10,418 nt of DNA. Source: Acephala macrosclerotiorum. Taxonomy: Eukaryota; Ascomycota; Leotiomycetes; Helotiales; Mollisiaceae. Below are positions 1 through 10,041 of this stretch, piece after piece. Where the stretch lies: NCBI GenBank assembly GCA_014904845.1, contig MU119857.1:5015-15432 (forward strand). Reading direction: 5' to 3'. The notes under the pieces were generated by a model that was not told where the DNA came from, ran no database searches, and saw only the letters and a list, made by a program, of their open reading frames with translations. The first letter of the stretch is position 1. Each line of letters starts with the position of its first letter. The position numbers were made by a program, and so were the translations under genes.

Positions 1-1674
1 ATATTTATATAATATAATTAAATTTAATATATTTAAAAAATAAAAATATTAATTTTATAAATTAATATAATATTTTAATAAAATTTTATATTAATATACG
101 AAAACGAGTATTAATTAAATAAATTATTTATAATATCAATTTTTTTAATTTTATTATATATTAAAATTAATTTAAAAATAATATATTATTAAAACAAATA
201 ATAAAAACTAATTTAATTATTTAAAAATTGAAAATTGTTTTATAATATTATAATTATTTTATAAAAAAAAAATTGATTTATTATTAAATTTTTTGTTTTA
301 TTATATTTTAAAATAAATATTTATAAAATATAATTCGTTTATAAATTTAATAATAAAATATTTTATACAAATATATTTATAATTTTTTCAATATATTTTA
401 AAGTTTTAAAATTGAAATATTTCTCGTATTACAATTTTTATTAATTTTTTATATTTTGAAAATAATAAAATCGTATTTTTAAAGTTTTATTAATTATTTC
501 GATTAAATTTTTTATTTTAATTGATATTTCGTTTGAAATAAAATCAAATAAATTTTTTTAAAATTTTTAAAATATTATTTTTTTTAAAATAAACTTTTTA
601 ATATATCTAATAATCGATTTTTATTTTTTTTTAAATTTTAATATTAAAAATATTTATTAGTAAATTTTATAATACTTTTTAATATTTATATAATCAATTT
701 AAATTATTAATTTTTATAGTATTTATATTGAAAAATAAATTATATTTTTTAAAAATATTAATTTTATTAATTTTTACGTTTTTATTTTCGATTTTTTTAT
801 TAATATTTATCGTATTTATTTTAAATATTTTTAATTAATTTTATTTTAATAAAAATTGTAAAATATTTAAATTAATTATCGCGTAATTTATTGTAATAAT
901 CGATATAATTTACGTATAAATTTTTTTAATTTTTTTTAAAATATTGAATTTATTATTATTAATTATTATAATATTTAATTTTTGAAAATAATTAAATTAA
1001 TAATAAAAAATTAATTTTATTAAATTTTTAAACGATAAATATTATTCGATTTTAAATTGTTTTATAAAACGAAATAATTCGTTTGAATTATTTTTAATAT
1101 TTTTTTTAAATTTATATTTTGTATTGTTTTTAATATAATTTAAAAAAAGTTTTTTTGTAAATTGTAATAAAAAATTGTAATTTTTAATATTGATTTTAAT
1201 GATTAATTTCGTATTTTCAAATATTAAAAATTTTATTATTAAAACGTTTATTAATTTTAATAAGTTTATTAATATATCGTTTGCGATTTTAATTAATTAA
1301 ATTGTTATTAAATATATTTTATAGTTTAATTTTCAAATTATTTTTATTTTTATTTTTTGTATTTATTTTATTAATATTTGATTAAAATAAAATTTTATAT
1401 TAATAATTGTAAAATTAAAATTAAATATTTAAATTTGTTTTTAATTTATTAAATTAGTAAATAAATATAGAAATTATTTAAATTTAAAATACAGTTAATA
1501 TTTTTGAATTTGTTTTTATTTAATTTAATAAATAATCATTTGATAAAAAGTTTTACATTGTTAAAAAAATTATTATATTTAATATAAAATTTGTTAATTT
1601 GAAATTGAATAAATAATTTATTGTTGAAAATTTTTCAATAAATAATTTAATATTTTTTTTATATAAAAAAAACC

Positions 1675-1920
1675 GTTTTATTAATTTTTTGAAAATTTTT
1701 ATTGTTTTTTGATTGAAAAATTTAAAAAATTGAAATATTAAATTTGTATTTTTTTATTGAAAAAATTTAAAAAAAAATTTTATATATATTTAAAGAAATT
1801 AATATATTGTAAAAAGATTTAATAGAATATTATTAGATTTGAGTAAAAAATTTAATAAAATTGTTGAAAGAATTAATAAAATTTTTTTAAAATTTGATAA
1901 AAAAATTGAAAAATTAAATA
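1675..1920. other. C-free, strand-asymmetric segment
   Basis: Between the CCG at 1673-1675 and the CG at 1921 the plus strand has no C in 246 bases, while about 20 G remain, mostly in TTG, GAA and AGA contexts. The surrounding 1681-2040 has 3 C against 28 G by hand count. This suggests that C-to-T change was driven to completion on the plus strand while the other strand was less affected, which fits strand-biased RIP on an old repeat copy. It could equally be a purine-rich ancestral sequence. Every possible frame contains stops, so no gene is called. Confidence 0.6.
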
Positions 1921-4900
1921 CGAATAATATTAAAATTTTTGAAAAATTTATTTTGTATTTGTAATAAAATTCGTAAAATATTTTGTAATTGAAAACAAAT
2001 TTATTATTTTTATTTGAAATTAAATTGAAAAAAATTAAATAATAAACGATATTATTTAATTCGTCGTTTAATAAAAATAATAAAATATATCGTTTTCAAA
2101 TATTGAAAATAAATAAATTTTTTTTAAATTTAATAAAATTTGTATTAAAAAATAAAAAATTATAAATATTAAAATTATTATTATTATTAATAAAATTAAA
2201 TTATTGTAATTATTAAAAATAGGAATATTATATTAAAAAGATTTAAAATAAATAAATTATAAATAAATAAAATTATATTAATAAATAAAATAAATTTAAA
2301 AATAAAATTTTTCGATCGATTAAAATTATATAAATTTTTTTAAATTAATTGTTTTTTTAAAACGATTTTAAAATTTGTATAATTATTTAATTTTTTATTA
2401 TTAAATTTAAAATTGATTTTTTGAGTAAATATATATACAAATTTAAATTAAAAATTTTAATACGCGGATTTCGTATTTTTAAATAAATTTGATTACGTTT
2501 TTAAATAATTTGATTTTATATTATTAATTTTATATATTATTATAATTTTTTTATTTAATTAAATATTTAAAATTATTTTTATCGTTATATTAAATATATT
2601 TTTTATTAATAATTTTTTTAAATTTTTAAAATTTTTAATTATTATTATATTTATTATTTAAATCGATATTAATTGATTTTATAATATTTAATTTTGATTT
2701 ATTATACGAATTTTTGTTTTTTAATACGAAATATAAATCAACTATAAAAATAATTGTAATTTATATATAAAGTAATTAATACGTTTTTTAATAAAAAAAA
2801 ATTAATTTATTATTTTATTAATTTTAAATTTAAATAATTTAAAAAATTGTAATTTTTATAAAATTTAATATATATTGAATTATTGATATTTATTGTAAAT
2901 AATTTGTATTTAAAATCGTATCGTTTTTTAATAAATATAATAATAATAATTTTAATTAAATTAATATTAATAATTATTATAAATATATTATTAATAGTAA
3001 TTTAATATAAAATAATATAATTTGTTTATAATTAATCGAAATAAAATATAATAAAATAATAAAAATCGATTTTAATTTTTTATATAATTCGTTTTAATAA
3101 TTTATTTATTTGTAAATATTAAATAATAAATATTCGTAGTTTTATATTTATAAATTTAAAAATAATTCGTTAAAATTCGAAAATAAATTTTTTGTTTTGA
3201 TTAAAAATAATATTATTTAATATTTTTTAATTATAAAATACGAGTATTGTAATTAAAATTTTAATTCAATTTTTGATTATATATATAATATATTTTAAAA
3301 TAAATAGTTTTTTTTTAAAAAATTTGTAAAATATTAATATTAAATAATTAAAAAAATTGAAATTTTTAATTTTTTATAAAATAATTATTTTTACAATTAA
3401 AAAATTAAAAATAAAATTAATTGCAATTATTATAAAAAGTTTTAATTTAATACGAATTAATTGTAAAAAATCGTTAATTGAAAATCGTAAAATTTTATTA
3501 TAAAAATAATTTAAATAATAAATTAAATATTCGATTAATTTTTTTATTAATTTATAAATTGTAAAATTCAATAATTTTTATTTTATTTTTTTGAAATTGA
3601 AATAATATTTATTGTAGATTTTTAAAAGAATATTATAAAATATAATTTTCGAAATATAAAAACGATTAAAACTTTTGTAATAAATTATTTTGTAAAAATA
3701 CAAAAAAATTATTGATTTAAATTTTTTAAAAAATTATTTTATTTTTTTTGTAATTAAAATTTTTTAAAATTTTATAAAAATAATAATTTTTAGTATAATT
3801 TATTGTAAATTGTAATTTGTATTTTAAATTAATAATAATTTTCGAGAATAAATAAAAACTATTTAAAATATTAAATATAATATTTAATTTTTTAAAAAAG
3901 TATTTTATTTTGAGATTAAATTAAAAAAAGTATTTAAAAATAAATAAAAAATTTAATTATAAATATTTTTTATTATTAAATAATTTATTAAAATTTGAAT
4001 AAAACGTTTATTATTTTAAATTATAATTCAAAGTTTTTTATAAATATATATTAAATATATTATTTCGAATTTAATAAAATAATAATATTTTTCGATAAAA
4101 AAAATTAATTTAATTAAAAATAATATAAATTAAATTATAAAAATTAATAAATTGAAAAAATTTAAAATTAAAATATAATTTTTTTGAAATAAAAAATTAT
4201 AATTTTAAAGTCGTTTTTAGAAATATTGATTTTAAAAAAAAGTGATTTATTTAAATTGTAATAAATTAATATACGTTTGTTTAATAAATAAATTTAAAAT
4301 TTTTTTTATAATACTTTTTTTTGATTCGTAAATTCTTATATAATATACGTATAAAAAATTTTATTTTTATTTTTTTTGTAATTTTTTATTTTTTTTTTTG
4401 TATAAATATTTATATTTTATATTATTATAATAATTTCAATATTTGTACGTAAAACGATATATAAAATCGAAATTAATTTATTATTTTTAAATATATTTTT
4501 AAAAATTTAAAAATTTTAAAAAAATACGAAATTTTTAATTATGATTATTCTTTTTTCGATTGTAAACATTTTAAATTCGTTTATACGATAATTAAAAAAA
4601 TAAATCGATAAATATTTTAAAAAATTTTTTAATAAAATAAATATAAATATATTTTTGCAAATAAAATAAATATTTCGTATAAATATTAAAAATAATTTTT
4701 TAACGTTTTTAAAAAACAATTATATTATTAATAAAAATTCTAATAAAATAATAATATAATTAAAATTTTAAATTTATAATTCGTTGAACGTAAATAAATT
4801 TTTTTTTAAAATTTTAAAAAACTATTTTAAAACGTTTTAAATCGCGATAATTAATAATAATAAATTTTTTTTAATAATTTTTTTAAATTAAAAATTGATA

Positions 4901-5053
4901 AAAAAATTTTTAATTTATTAATAATTATAATATAAATTATATTTTTAAAAGTTTTTATAATTTTTTTTAATATAATATCGAATATATATCGAAAATCGTC
5001 GTTTTATTAATAAATTTTATATTAATAATAAAATAAAAATATAATTTATTTTG

Positions 5054-5083
5054 AATTATTTTTTAAATTATTTTTTAAATTAT
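5054..5083. repeat. 12-base tandem repeat, 2.5 copies
   Basis: Unit AATTATTTTTTA is present at 5054-5065 and 5066-5077, followed by a half unit AATTAT at 5078-5083. It is exact but of very low complexity, so slippage in AT-rich DNA is the likely origin. No function is implied. Confidence 0.6.
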
Positions 5084-6176
5084 AAATATAAAATAATTAA
5101 AAAATATTAATTAAATTATTTATTCGAATTTATTTTTATTATATATAATATTGAATATTTTATTAATAATTTTTTAATTTTTTATATTAATAAAATATTT
5201 ATTATTAACAATTTTTATATTTTATTAATTTTCGATTAATAAAATAAATATATATAATTTAAATAAAAAATCGATAAAATTTTTATTAATTTAATAAATT
5301 ATAAACTTTAAATTTACGATATATATATAAATATTATTATTTAATACGATTTTTAAAACGTTAATTAATTTAATAATATTATTAAAAAATAATTAATTAT
5401 TATTTAATATTTTTTTATTTATAAATATATATATATTAAATATTAAATATAAATTAATAATTTTTAAATAATAAAAAATATATAATTAGTATTATAATAA
5501 TTTTTCAAAATAAAATTACAATATTTTTCGTATATAAAACTTTTTTTTTAATATAAATTTTTTTTATAAAAATTCAAATCAATATAATTAAATTCTCGTA
5601 TAAATCGATAATAAATATATAATTTTTATAGTTTAATTTTCTTTAATATAAATATAAAAATTCGTTATTTAAAAAAAATTTAAAATCGAAATTTTTAATT
5701 ATTTATATACGAATTTTAATTTTATTAAATATATTTTATTTTTTAATTATTTTTTAAATATATATATTATAAAAATAATTTATTTATTAAATTTTATTAA
5801 TTTATTGATTTTTGAAATTATAATTAATTCGAATTTATTAATAAATAAATTCAATACAAATTGTATTTATTTTTTATTAATTAAAAAATAAAAATAATTA
5901 AAATTAATATATATTTTATATAATTTATTATTTATTTTTAATTTGATTTTTATTATTACGTATATATATTTTATTATAAAATTATTCGAAATTTTTATAA
6001 AAATTATTTTAATAAATCGTTAAAACGAGAAATTATTTATTATAAATAATTAAATTGAAAAAATTGTTTTTTATTTATTATATTTATTAATTTTTTTAAT
6101 TTTTAATAAAAAAATTTAATAAAATTAATTAATATTATAAAATTTTTTATAAATATATTTAAATAATTAAATTTTC

Positions 6177-6217
6177 AATAAAAAGTTTTTTTTATATTTA
6201 TAATAAAAAGTTTTTTT
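6177..6217. repeat. 16-base direct repeat
   Basis: AATAAAAAGTTTTTTT occurs at 6177-6192 and again at 6202-6217, 25 bases apart, separated by a short AT spacer. It lies about 370 bases left of island 1. It may be a local duplication or chance in low-complexity DNA. Confidence 0.45.
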
Positions 6218-6512
6218 AATAGTATTAATAAGATAAATTGTATTAATAATAATTTTTTTTTGCGATTAAAATTTCAAATTATATTAAATTGAAATTTAAT
6301 TTTTTAATAAAATTTTTTTTTGATTTTTTTAATTTCTTATTATAATTAATTCTAATTTTTATAGAAATATCGTAAAAATCGTTATCGATTTAATGTATTT
6401 TATCGTATTAGTAATATCGTTTAAATTTATAATTATTATTATTAAATTTTTATTAATTTTTATAAAAATTTAATTTGTAAATAAATTTATTATTTTTAAT
6501 TTTTTTAAATTT

Positions 6513-6532
6513 TATTATTAGTACTAATAATA
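6513..6532. repeat. 20-base perfect palindrome centred on GTAC
   Basis: TATTATTAGTACTAATAATA reads identically on both strands. It ends about 52 bases before the sharp left edge of island 1. It keeps a C in an ACT context although the tract around it has lost most non-CpG C. A related 16-base GTAC-centred palindrome lies at the other end of the island (7288-7303). Role unknown: a protein-binding site, or the remnant of a repeat shared by both flanks. Confidence 0.65.
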
Positions 6533-6621
6533 CGAATTTAAATTTTAATAGTAATAAAATAAATTTTTATAATAAATTTTTATATGCTAATTGACTGCCA
6601 ATGGTGCCAGCGGCTTGCTAA

Positions 6622-6633
6622 TAGCGCGCGCTA
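6622..6633. repeat. 12-base perfect palindrome
   Basis: TAGCGCGCGCTA is a CpG-rich self-complementary site between the arms of the inverted repeat at the left edge of island 1. It may form the apex region of a cruciform or be a dimeric protein site; nothing in the sequence decides between these. Confidence 0.55.
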
Positions 6634-6679
6634 CGCAGTAATTGCATGTTCAAAACTTTGGCGTCCAATTAAAAGAATC

Positions 6680-6697
6680 GATTGCCAATTGGCAATC
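6680..6697. repeat. 18-base perfect palindrome containing CCAAT on both strands
   Basis: GATTGCCAATTGGCAATC is perfectly self-complementary and places CCAAT/ATTGG back to back. The nearby GCCAATGG at 6598-6605 gives another CCAAT. CCAAT is the known core bound by the fungal HAP/CBC complex. The palindrome overlaps the right arm of the 6585-6705 inverted repeat. The site is plain in the sequence; binding is inference. Confidence 0.6.
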
Positions 6698-6873
6698 AAT
6701 TAGCAAGTGGGTCCCGGCCTATGAGAACACCAAAACTCTCGGCTCTCGGCGGCTGCAGACGGCTGCGCGCGGCCCTTATACAGCCACACTTAATCAATTG
6801 AGCCGCTCAGCCTCTAAGTGCCTCAATCTAAGCTCTCAATATCGAGCAATCACTCGCACACTAGATCGGCGTT

Positions 6874-6909
6874 TTTACGCGCGTAAACTTTGCTTGAATC
6901 GATCGATTC
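6874..6909. repeat. Two adjacent 14-base perfect palindromes
   Basis: TTTACGCGCGTAAA (6874-6887) and GAATCGATCGATTC (6896-6909) lie eight bases apart at the right end of the GC-rich core of island 1. Both are perfectly self-complementary and CpG-containing. With the palindromes at 6622-6633 and 6680-6697 they bracket the core. The arrangement suggests multiple dimeric binding sites or hairpin-forming element ends, but no known site is recognised. Confidence 0.55.
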
Positions 6910-7180
6910 TACGATCAGATTTTAAATAGCGTTAATATTTTCAATTTTCATTTTTATTTATTTGTATGATTTATAAGACGATTAAAATCTATTGGTCGAA
7001 TAAAGTGCGATTATTAGTTTGCATATAAGTCTTAGCAAAGAATATCAAAACTCAATAAGTTTTAATTTTATAGTTTAATATTTCAATGCGCGCTCGATAG
7101 ATTTACTTGAAACTCTTATAATAAACTAAATAAATACTATAGATTATAAATTTCAAATATTTAAATATTTAATTTTAAAC

Positions 7181-7303
7181 TAGTATTATTAGTAATATTT
7201 TAATACTATTGATATCGGACTAGCGCTATTAGTACTAGATCAAAATAGTCAGTAGTACTAGTAATCGATTAAATTATTATTAACTCGTTAATAGTACTAT
7301 TAA
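7181..7303. repeat. Cluster of TAGTACTA-like short repeats
   Basis: The shoulder of island 1 holds repeated AGTACTA (7231-7237, 7254-7260, 7293-7299) together with looser AGTATTA/AGTAAT variants. It also holds short palindromes: TAGCGCTA (7221-7228), TAATCGATTA (7262-7271) and the 16-base TTAATAGTACTATTAA (7288-7303). The same AGTACTA lies at 6520-6526, left of the island. It resembles a degenerate minisatellite or an array of binding sites; no known motif is matched. Confidence 0.5.
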
Positions 7304-7946
7304 TACACGTATTCTTCGATAAAACGATTAATAAAAAATATTTTTTTTAATATATTAATTGATTTATTTTATTAGAAAATTTAATTAAAAAAAAAAAATT
7401 AATAAAAATTTATATAAAATACAAAAAATTTGAATTGTAATTTGAATTATTTTAAATTTTAATAAAAAATTAAATTGAAATTATTTAATTTTTTGAATTT
7501 AAAATTGCGTTTATTATTATTATTAAATAAATTTATTAAAATTTATTATTTTCATAATACGAATAATATTTAATATATATTTTTGAATGTTTTTTTTATT
7601 ATAAATATTATTTTTTAAATATATTTACTTTAAAAATTTATATAAAATTGTAATTGAAATTATTTTAAATTTATAAATAAATACGTCGATTTATATAAAA
7701 ATATTATTTTAATCGAATTTAAATTTTTTTTTTTAAATTTAAATAATTTATTAAAATATTATATTAAAATTATATTATAAAAATAAATATAAAAATTTTA
7801 TTTAATAATATTATTTTTAATTTAATTTATAAAAAAATAAATATTATATTAATAAATATTTTATTTAATTATAATATAATTATTTTTATTATAAAAAAAA
7901 TTAAAATTTAAATTAAAATAATTTATATTTTTTATTTTTTATTTTA

Positions 7947-8000
7947 TATTAATAAAATTTTTATTAATAAAATTTTAATTATTATTATTATTATTATTAT
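7947..8000. repeat. 15-base tandem duplication next to an (ATT)n microsatellite
   Basis: TATTAATAAAATTTT is exactly duplicated head-to-tail at 7947-7961 and 7962-7976, and is followed at 7978-8000 by about 7.5 copies of ATT. Both are simple slippage products in AT-rich DNA. Confidence 0.65.
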
Positions 8001-9710
8001 AAATAAAAATATAATATTTATTATTATTTATTATATTTTGTATTTATATTAATATTTTAAATATAAAATTATTTTGTTAATTATTATATTGATTATTATT
8101 TTTAATTTTAAATATTTCAAATAATAAATTAATTATTTTTTTAAATATTTTTTTTATAATATCGTTTAAAAAAATTGTATAAAATTAATATTTTATTTTA
8201 AATTTTAAAAAAATCAAATATTTTTTTTTTGTAATATTAAATTTTTTAAAGTTTTTAAAATTGTTTTTTTTTTTTTATTTTTAAATATATATTTCGATTT
8301 TGAATTAATATAATAATTTTAATAATTATAATAAATTTTTTAAAGATCGCGTTAAAATTAATTTTATTTTGAATTTATATATTTGAAATAAAAATATTTT
8401 TTAATTTTATTAAAATTTTTATATTTCGTAAAATCGAGATAATTTTAAAAGTAAAATTGAAATAAAATAAACGAAAATTTGAAAAATATTAAATAATAAA
8501 TTAAATAATTTTAATAATTTGAAATTCGAAATCGTTAACGTATTTATATTTAATTCGTTGAAATTTTTAAAAGTCGTATACGATCTCGATAATATTTTAT
8601 ACGATCAATATATTAATTATTAAAAAATAAAACAATAAATAAAAAATCATTAAAATCGCGTTTTAAAATAAATACAAAATTTTAAAACAAATAAATTAAT
8701 ATTATTATTATTTAATAAAAAAACAATATATATAATAAAAAATAATTTATTTTATAAAATTATAATATAAAAATTAAATTAAATTATATTATTTGATTTT
8801 GAGTTTTTTTACGTAATAATAAAATAATTTAAATTTTTTTTATAATAAATTATATTAATTTTTTTAAATTAAATATTAATAAAAAATTTTATTATTAAAA
8901 GTTTTTTAAAATTAATTTTTAAAAAAAATTTAAAATTTAATATAATTTTTTTTTAAATTTTTTATAAATAATATTATTAATAATTTTATTATTAATATTA
9001 ATAAATATTAAATTTAAAATTTAAAATTTTTTTTTAAAAAATTAAAATAATTAATTTATTATTTTTTTAAAATTATTAAATTATAAATAAATCGTTTTAA
9101 ATTTATTAAAAAATAATTAATATATAATAAATTTAAATTTCAAAATATTTATATTTTTTTTTATAAAAAAAAAAAAAATTTTATTATTTTAATAAAATTT
9201 AATAAATAAAAAAAATAATAAAAATTTATAAAATTAAAAACGAATATCAAAATAAATTTAAATAAATCAAATTTTTATTTTAATATATAATTAATTATTA
9301 AATATATATTATTTAATTAAAATAAAATAATAATAATTTTTATTATTATTAATAATAAATTTTTTAAATTTAATTAATATAAAAATTAAAAAAAATTAAA
9401 TTTTAAAAAAATAAAATAAATAATTTTATTTAATTATTTAAATATTATTAATTTTTTTATATTATTTTTTAAATTTAATTTAAAAATTATATTAATTTTA
9501 AAAATTTTAATAAATATACATTTTTTAATTTATTATTATTTTTATTTTATTATATTTTATAAATATTTATAATTAATAATTATAAATTTAATTGTAAATT
9601 CTTTTTTAAAAATTAATATTTTATAAAAAATATTAATTAAAAATATAAATTAAATAATATAATATTTAATTTGTTTTTAAATTTTTTATTTAAAAATTTT
9701 AATAAAAATT

Positions 9711-9735
<25 letters not shown>
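9711..9735. repeat. Poly(A) tract, 25 bases
   Basis: An uninterrupted run of 25 A on the plus strand, the longest homopolymer seen in the window, about 95 bases before island 2. It may be simple slippage. It could also be the tail of a decayed non-LTR retrotransposon or retroposed copy lying upstream, but no target-site duplication or coding remnant supports that. Confidence 0.6.
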
Positions 9736-9741
<6 letters not shown>

Positions 9742-9877
9742 TATTAAAAATTTTATAATATAATTAATTTTAAAAAATTTAAAAAAATTATAAAATTTTA
9801 TTTAATTAATTTAATATTAAAAAATAAATTCGTAATTGTTTGTTCGATATAAGAACTAATGTCAACTTTTCTATATG

Positions 9878-9885
9878 CACGTGAC
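9878..9885. promoter_or_regulatory. CACGTGAC E-box-type site
   Basis: CACGTGAC on the plus strand (GTCACGTG on the minus) is the bHLH E-box and also matches the RTCACRTG site bound by Cbf1 in yeasts. It stands at the left margin of island 2 beside the AT-rich tract. An eight-base match has limited weight on its own. Confidence 0.3.
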
Positions 9886-10041
9886 ATCAATACTTCTCAC
9901 AATGGGCGATTTCACTCAAATTTAATCGAGGTACTTAAATAGAGCGATTTGATTGGTTCATTAAGGATTTTGCAGCAGAAGTAATTACGTGTAGCTTCGA
10001 ACTAATATGCAGTCGATCCGGTGAGGAACACTAAAACCTCG

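Larger units (their letters stand above)
1..6584. other. AT-rich, RIP-like degenerate tract (no genes)
   Basis: Over 6.5 kb of DNA that is about 94% A+T where counted (first 600 bases: 16 C, 18 G). Surviving C is concentrated in CpG (7 of 16 in that sample). All six frames are broken by stops at high density, as expected from TAA frequency at this composition. No start with plausible coding, no rRNA or tRNA-like block and no transposon domain can be read. The CpG-retaining pattern points to heavy C-to-T mutation of both strands outside CpG, as in RIP-affected fungal repeats. The tract is therefore probably built of dead transposons, but no family is recognisable. Two AT-rich reverse-strand frames (3374-3571 and 4516-4719) were considered and not accepted as genes. 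Confidence 0.75.
6585..6705. repeat. 18-base inverted repeat at the left edge of island 1
   Basis: The left arm 6585-6602 (TGCTAATTGACTGCCAAT) matches the reverse complement of the right arm 6688-6705 at 17 of 18 positions. A second short copy, CTTGCTAAT (6614-6622), pairs with ATTAGCAAG (6699-6707). The left arm begins exactly where the composition changes, as expected for an element end. However, the partner arm is only 120 bases away and inside the island, so it may be a hairpin or subterminal repeat rather than the other terminus of a DNA transposon. No target-site duplication is obvious. Confidence 0.6.
6598..6780 (+). promoter_or_regulatory. Possible promoter-like array: CCAAT boxes then TATA-like site
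   Basis: On the plus strand CCAAT occurs near 6599 and at 6685-6689, followed about 90 bases later by TTATA at 6776-6780 in a GC-rich setting (GGCCCTTATACAGCC). CCAAT upstream of TATA is the usual fungal promoter or LTR U3 order. No convincing ORF follows, so if it is a promoter it would belong to a non-coding or truncated element. The motifs are short and could be chance. Confidence 0.2.
6585..7318. other. Island 1: GC-normal insert in the AT desert
   Basis: At 6585 composition changes abruptly from almost pure A/T to about 50% GC (30 of 60 bases at 6601-6660, 37 of 60 at 6721-6780). The GC-rich core ends near 6930. A shoulder of intermediate composition with many non-CpG C continues to about 7318, where CpG-only AT-rich sequence resumes. 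The island carries an inverted repeat at its left end and several perfect palindromes. It holds a 95-codon stop-free plus-strand frame (6642-6929) with no ATG, a TAA immediately upstream, and a Ser/Arg/Leu-rich translation unlike any family I know, so I do not call a gene. It could be a transposon or LTR fragment, a non-autonomous element, or unique DNA spared from mutation. Confidence 0.7.
7319..9829. other. Second AT-rich degenerate tract (no genes)
   Basis: About 2.5 kb of nearly pure A/T with scattered CG, like the first tract. Parts such as 8881-9060 carry virtually no G or C at all. There are long poly(T)/poly(A) runs, a short ATT microsatellite and a poly(A) tract, but no frame, RNA gene or element that can be recognised. 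Probably the same RIP-type decay of repeats as in 1-6584. Confidence 0.7.

Noticed and set aside
3374..3571. 65-codon reverse-strand ATG frame in the AT tract
   Set aside because: The translation is almost only Ile, Leu, Asn, Lys, Phe and Tyr, as any frame here would be. A stop-free run of this length is not surprising over 20 kb of both strands at this composition, and no motif is visible.
4516..4719. 67-codon reverse-strand ATG frame in the AT tract
   Set aside because: Low-complexity Phe/Ile/Lys/Asn translation without motif or neighbouring genes. A rough stop-frequency estimate gives about one such run by chance in the window.
6605..6670. Possible tRNA or tRNA-derived SINE (GTTCAAAAC resembles a B box)
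   Set aside because: The B box lacks the invariant flanking bases and no cloverleaf with acceptor and anticodon stems could be drawn.
9770..9885. Yeast-like point centromere (CDEI, CDEII, CDEIII)
   Set aside because: The CDEI-like octamer and AT-rich stretch are present, but no CDEIII-like sequence was found and the AT-rich run is far longer than a CDEII.
9859..9942. 27-codon plus-strand ATG frame at the left side of island 2
   Set aside because: Too short to separate from chance; no motif, and no supporting context.
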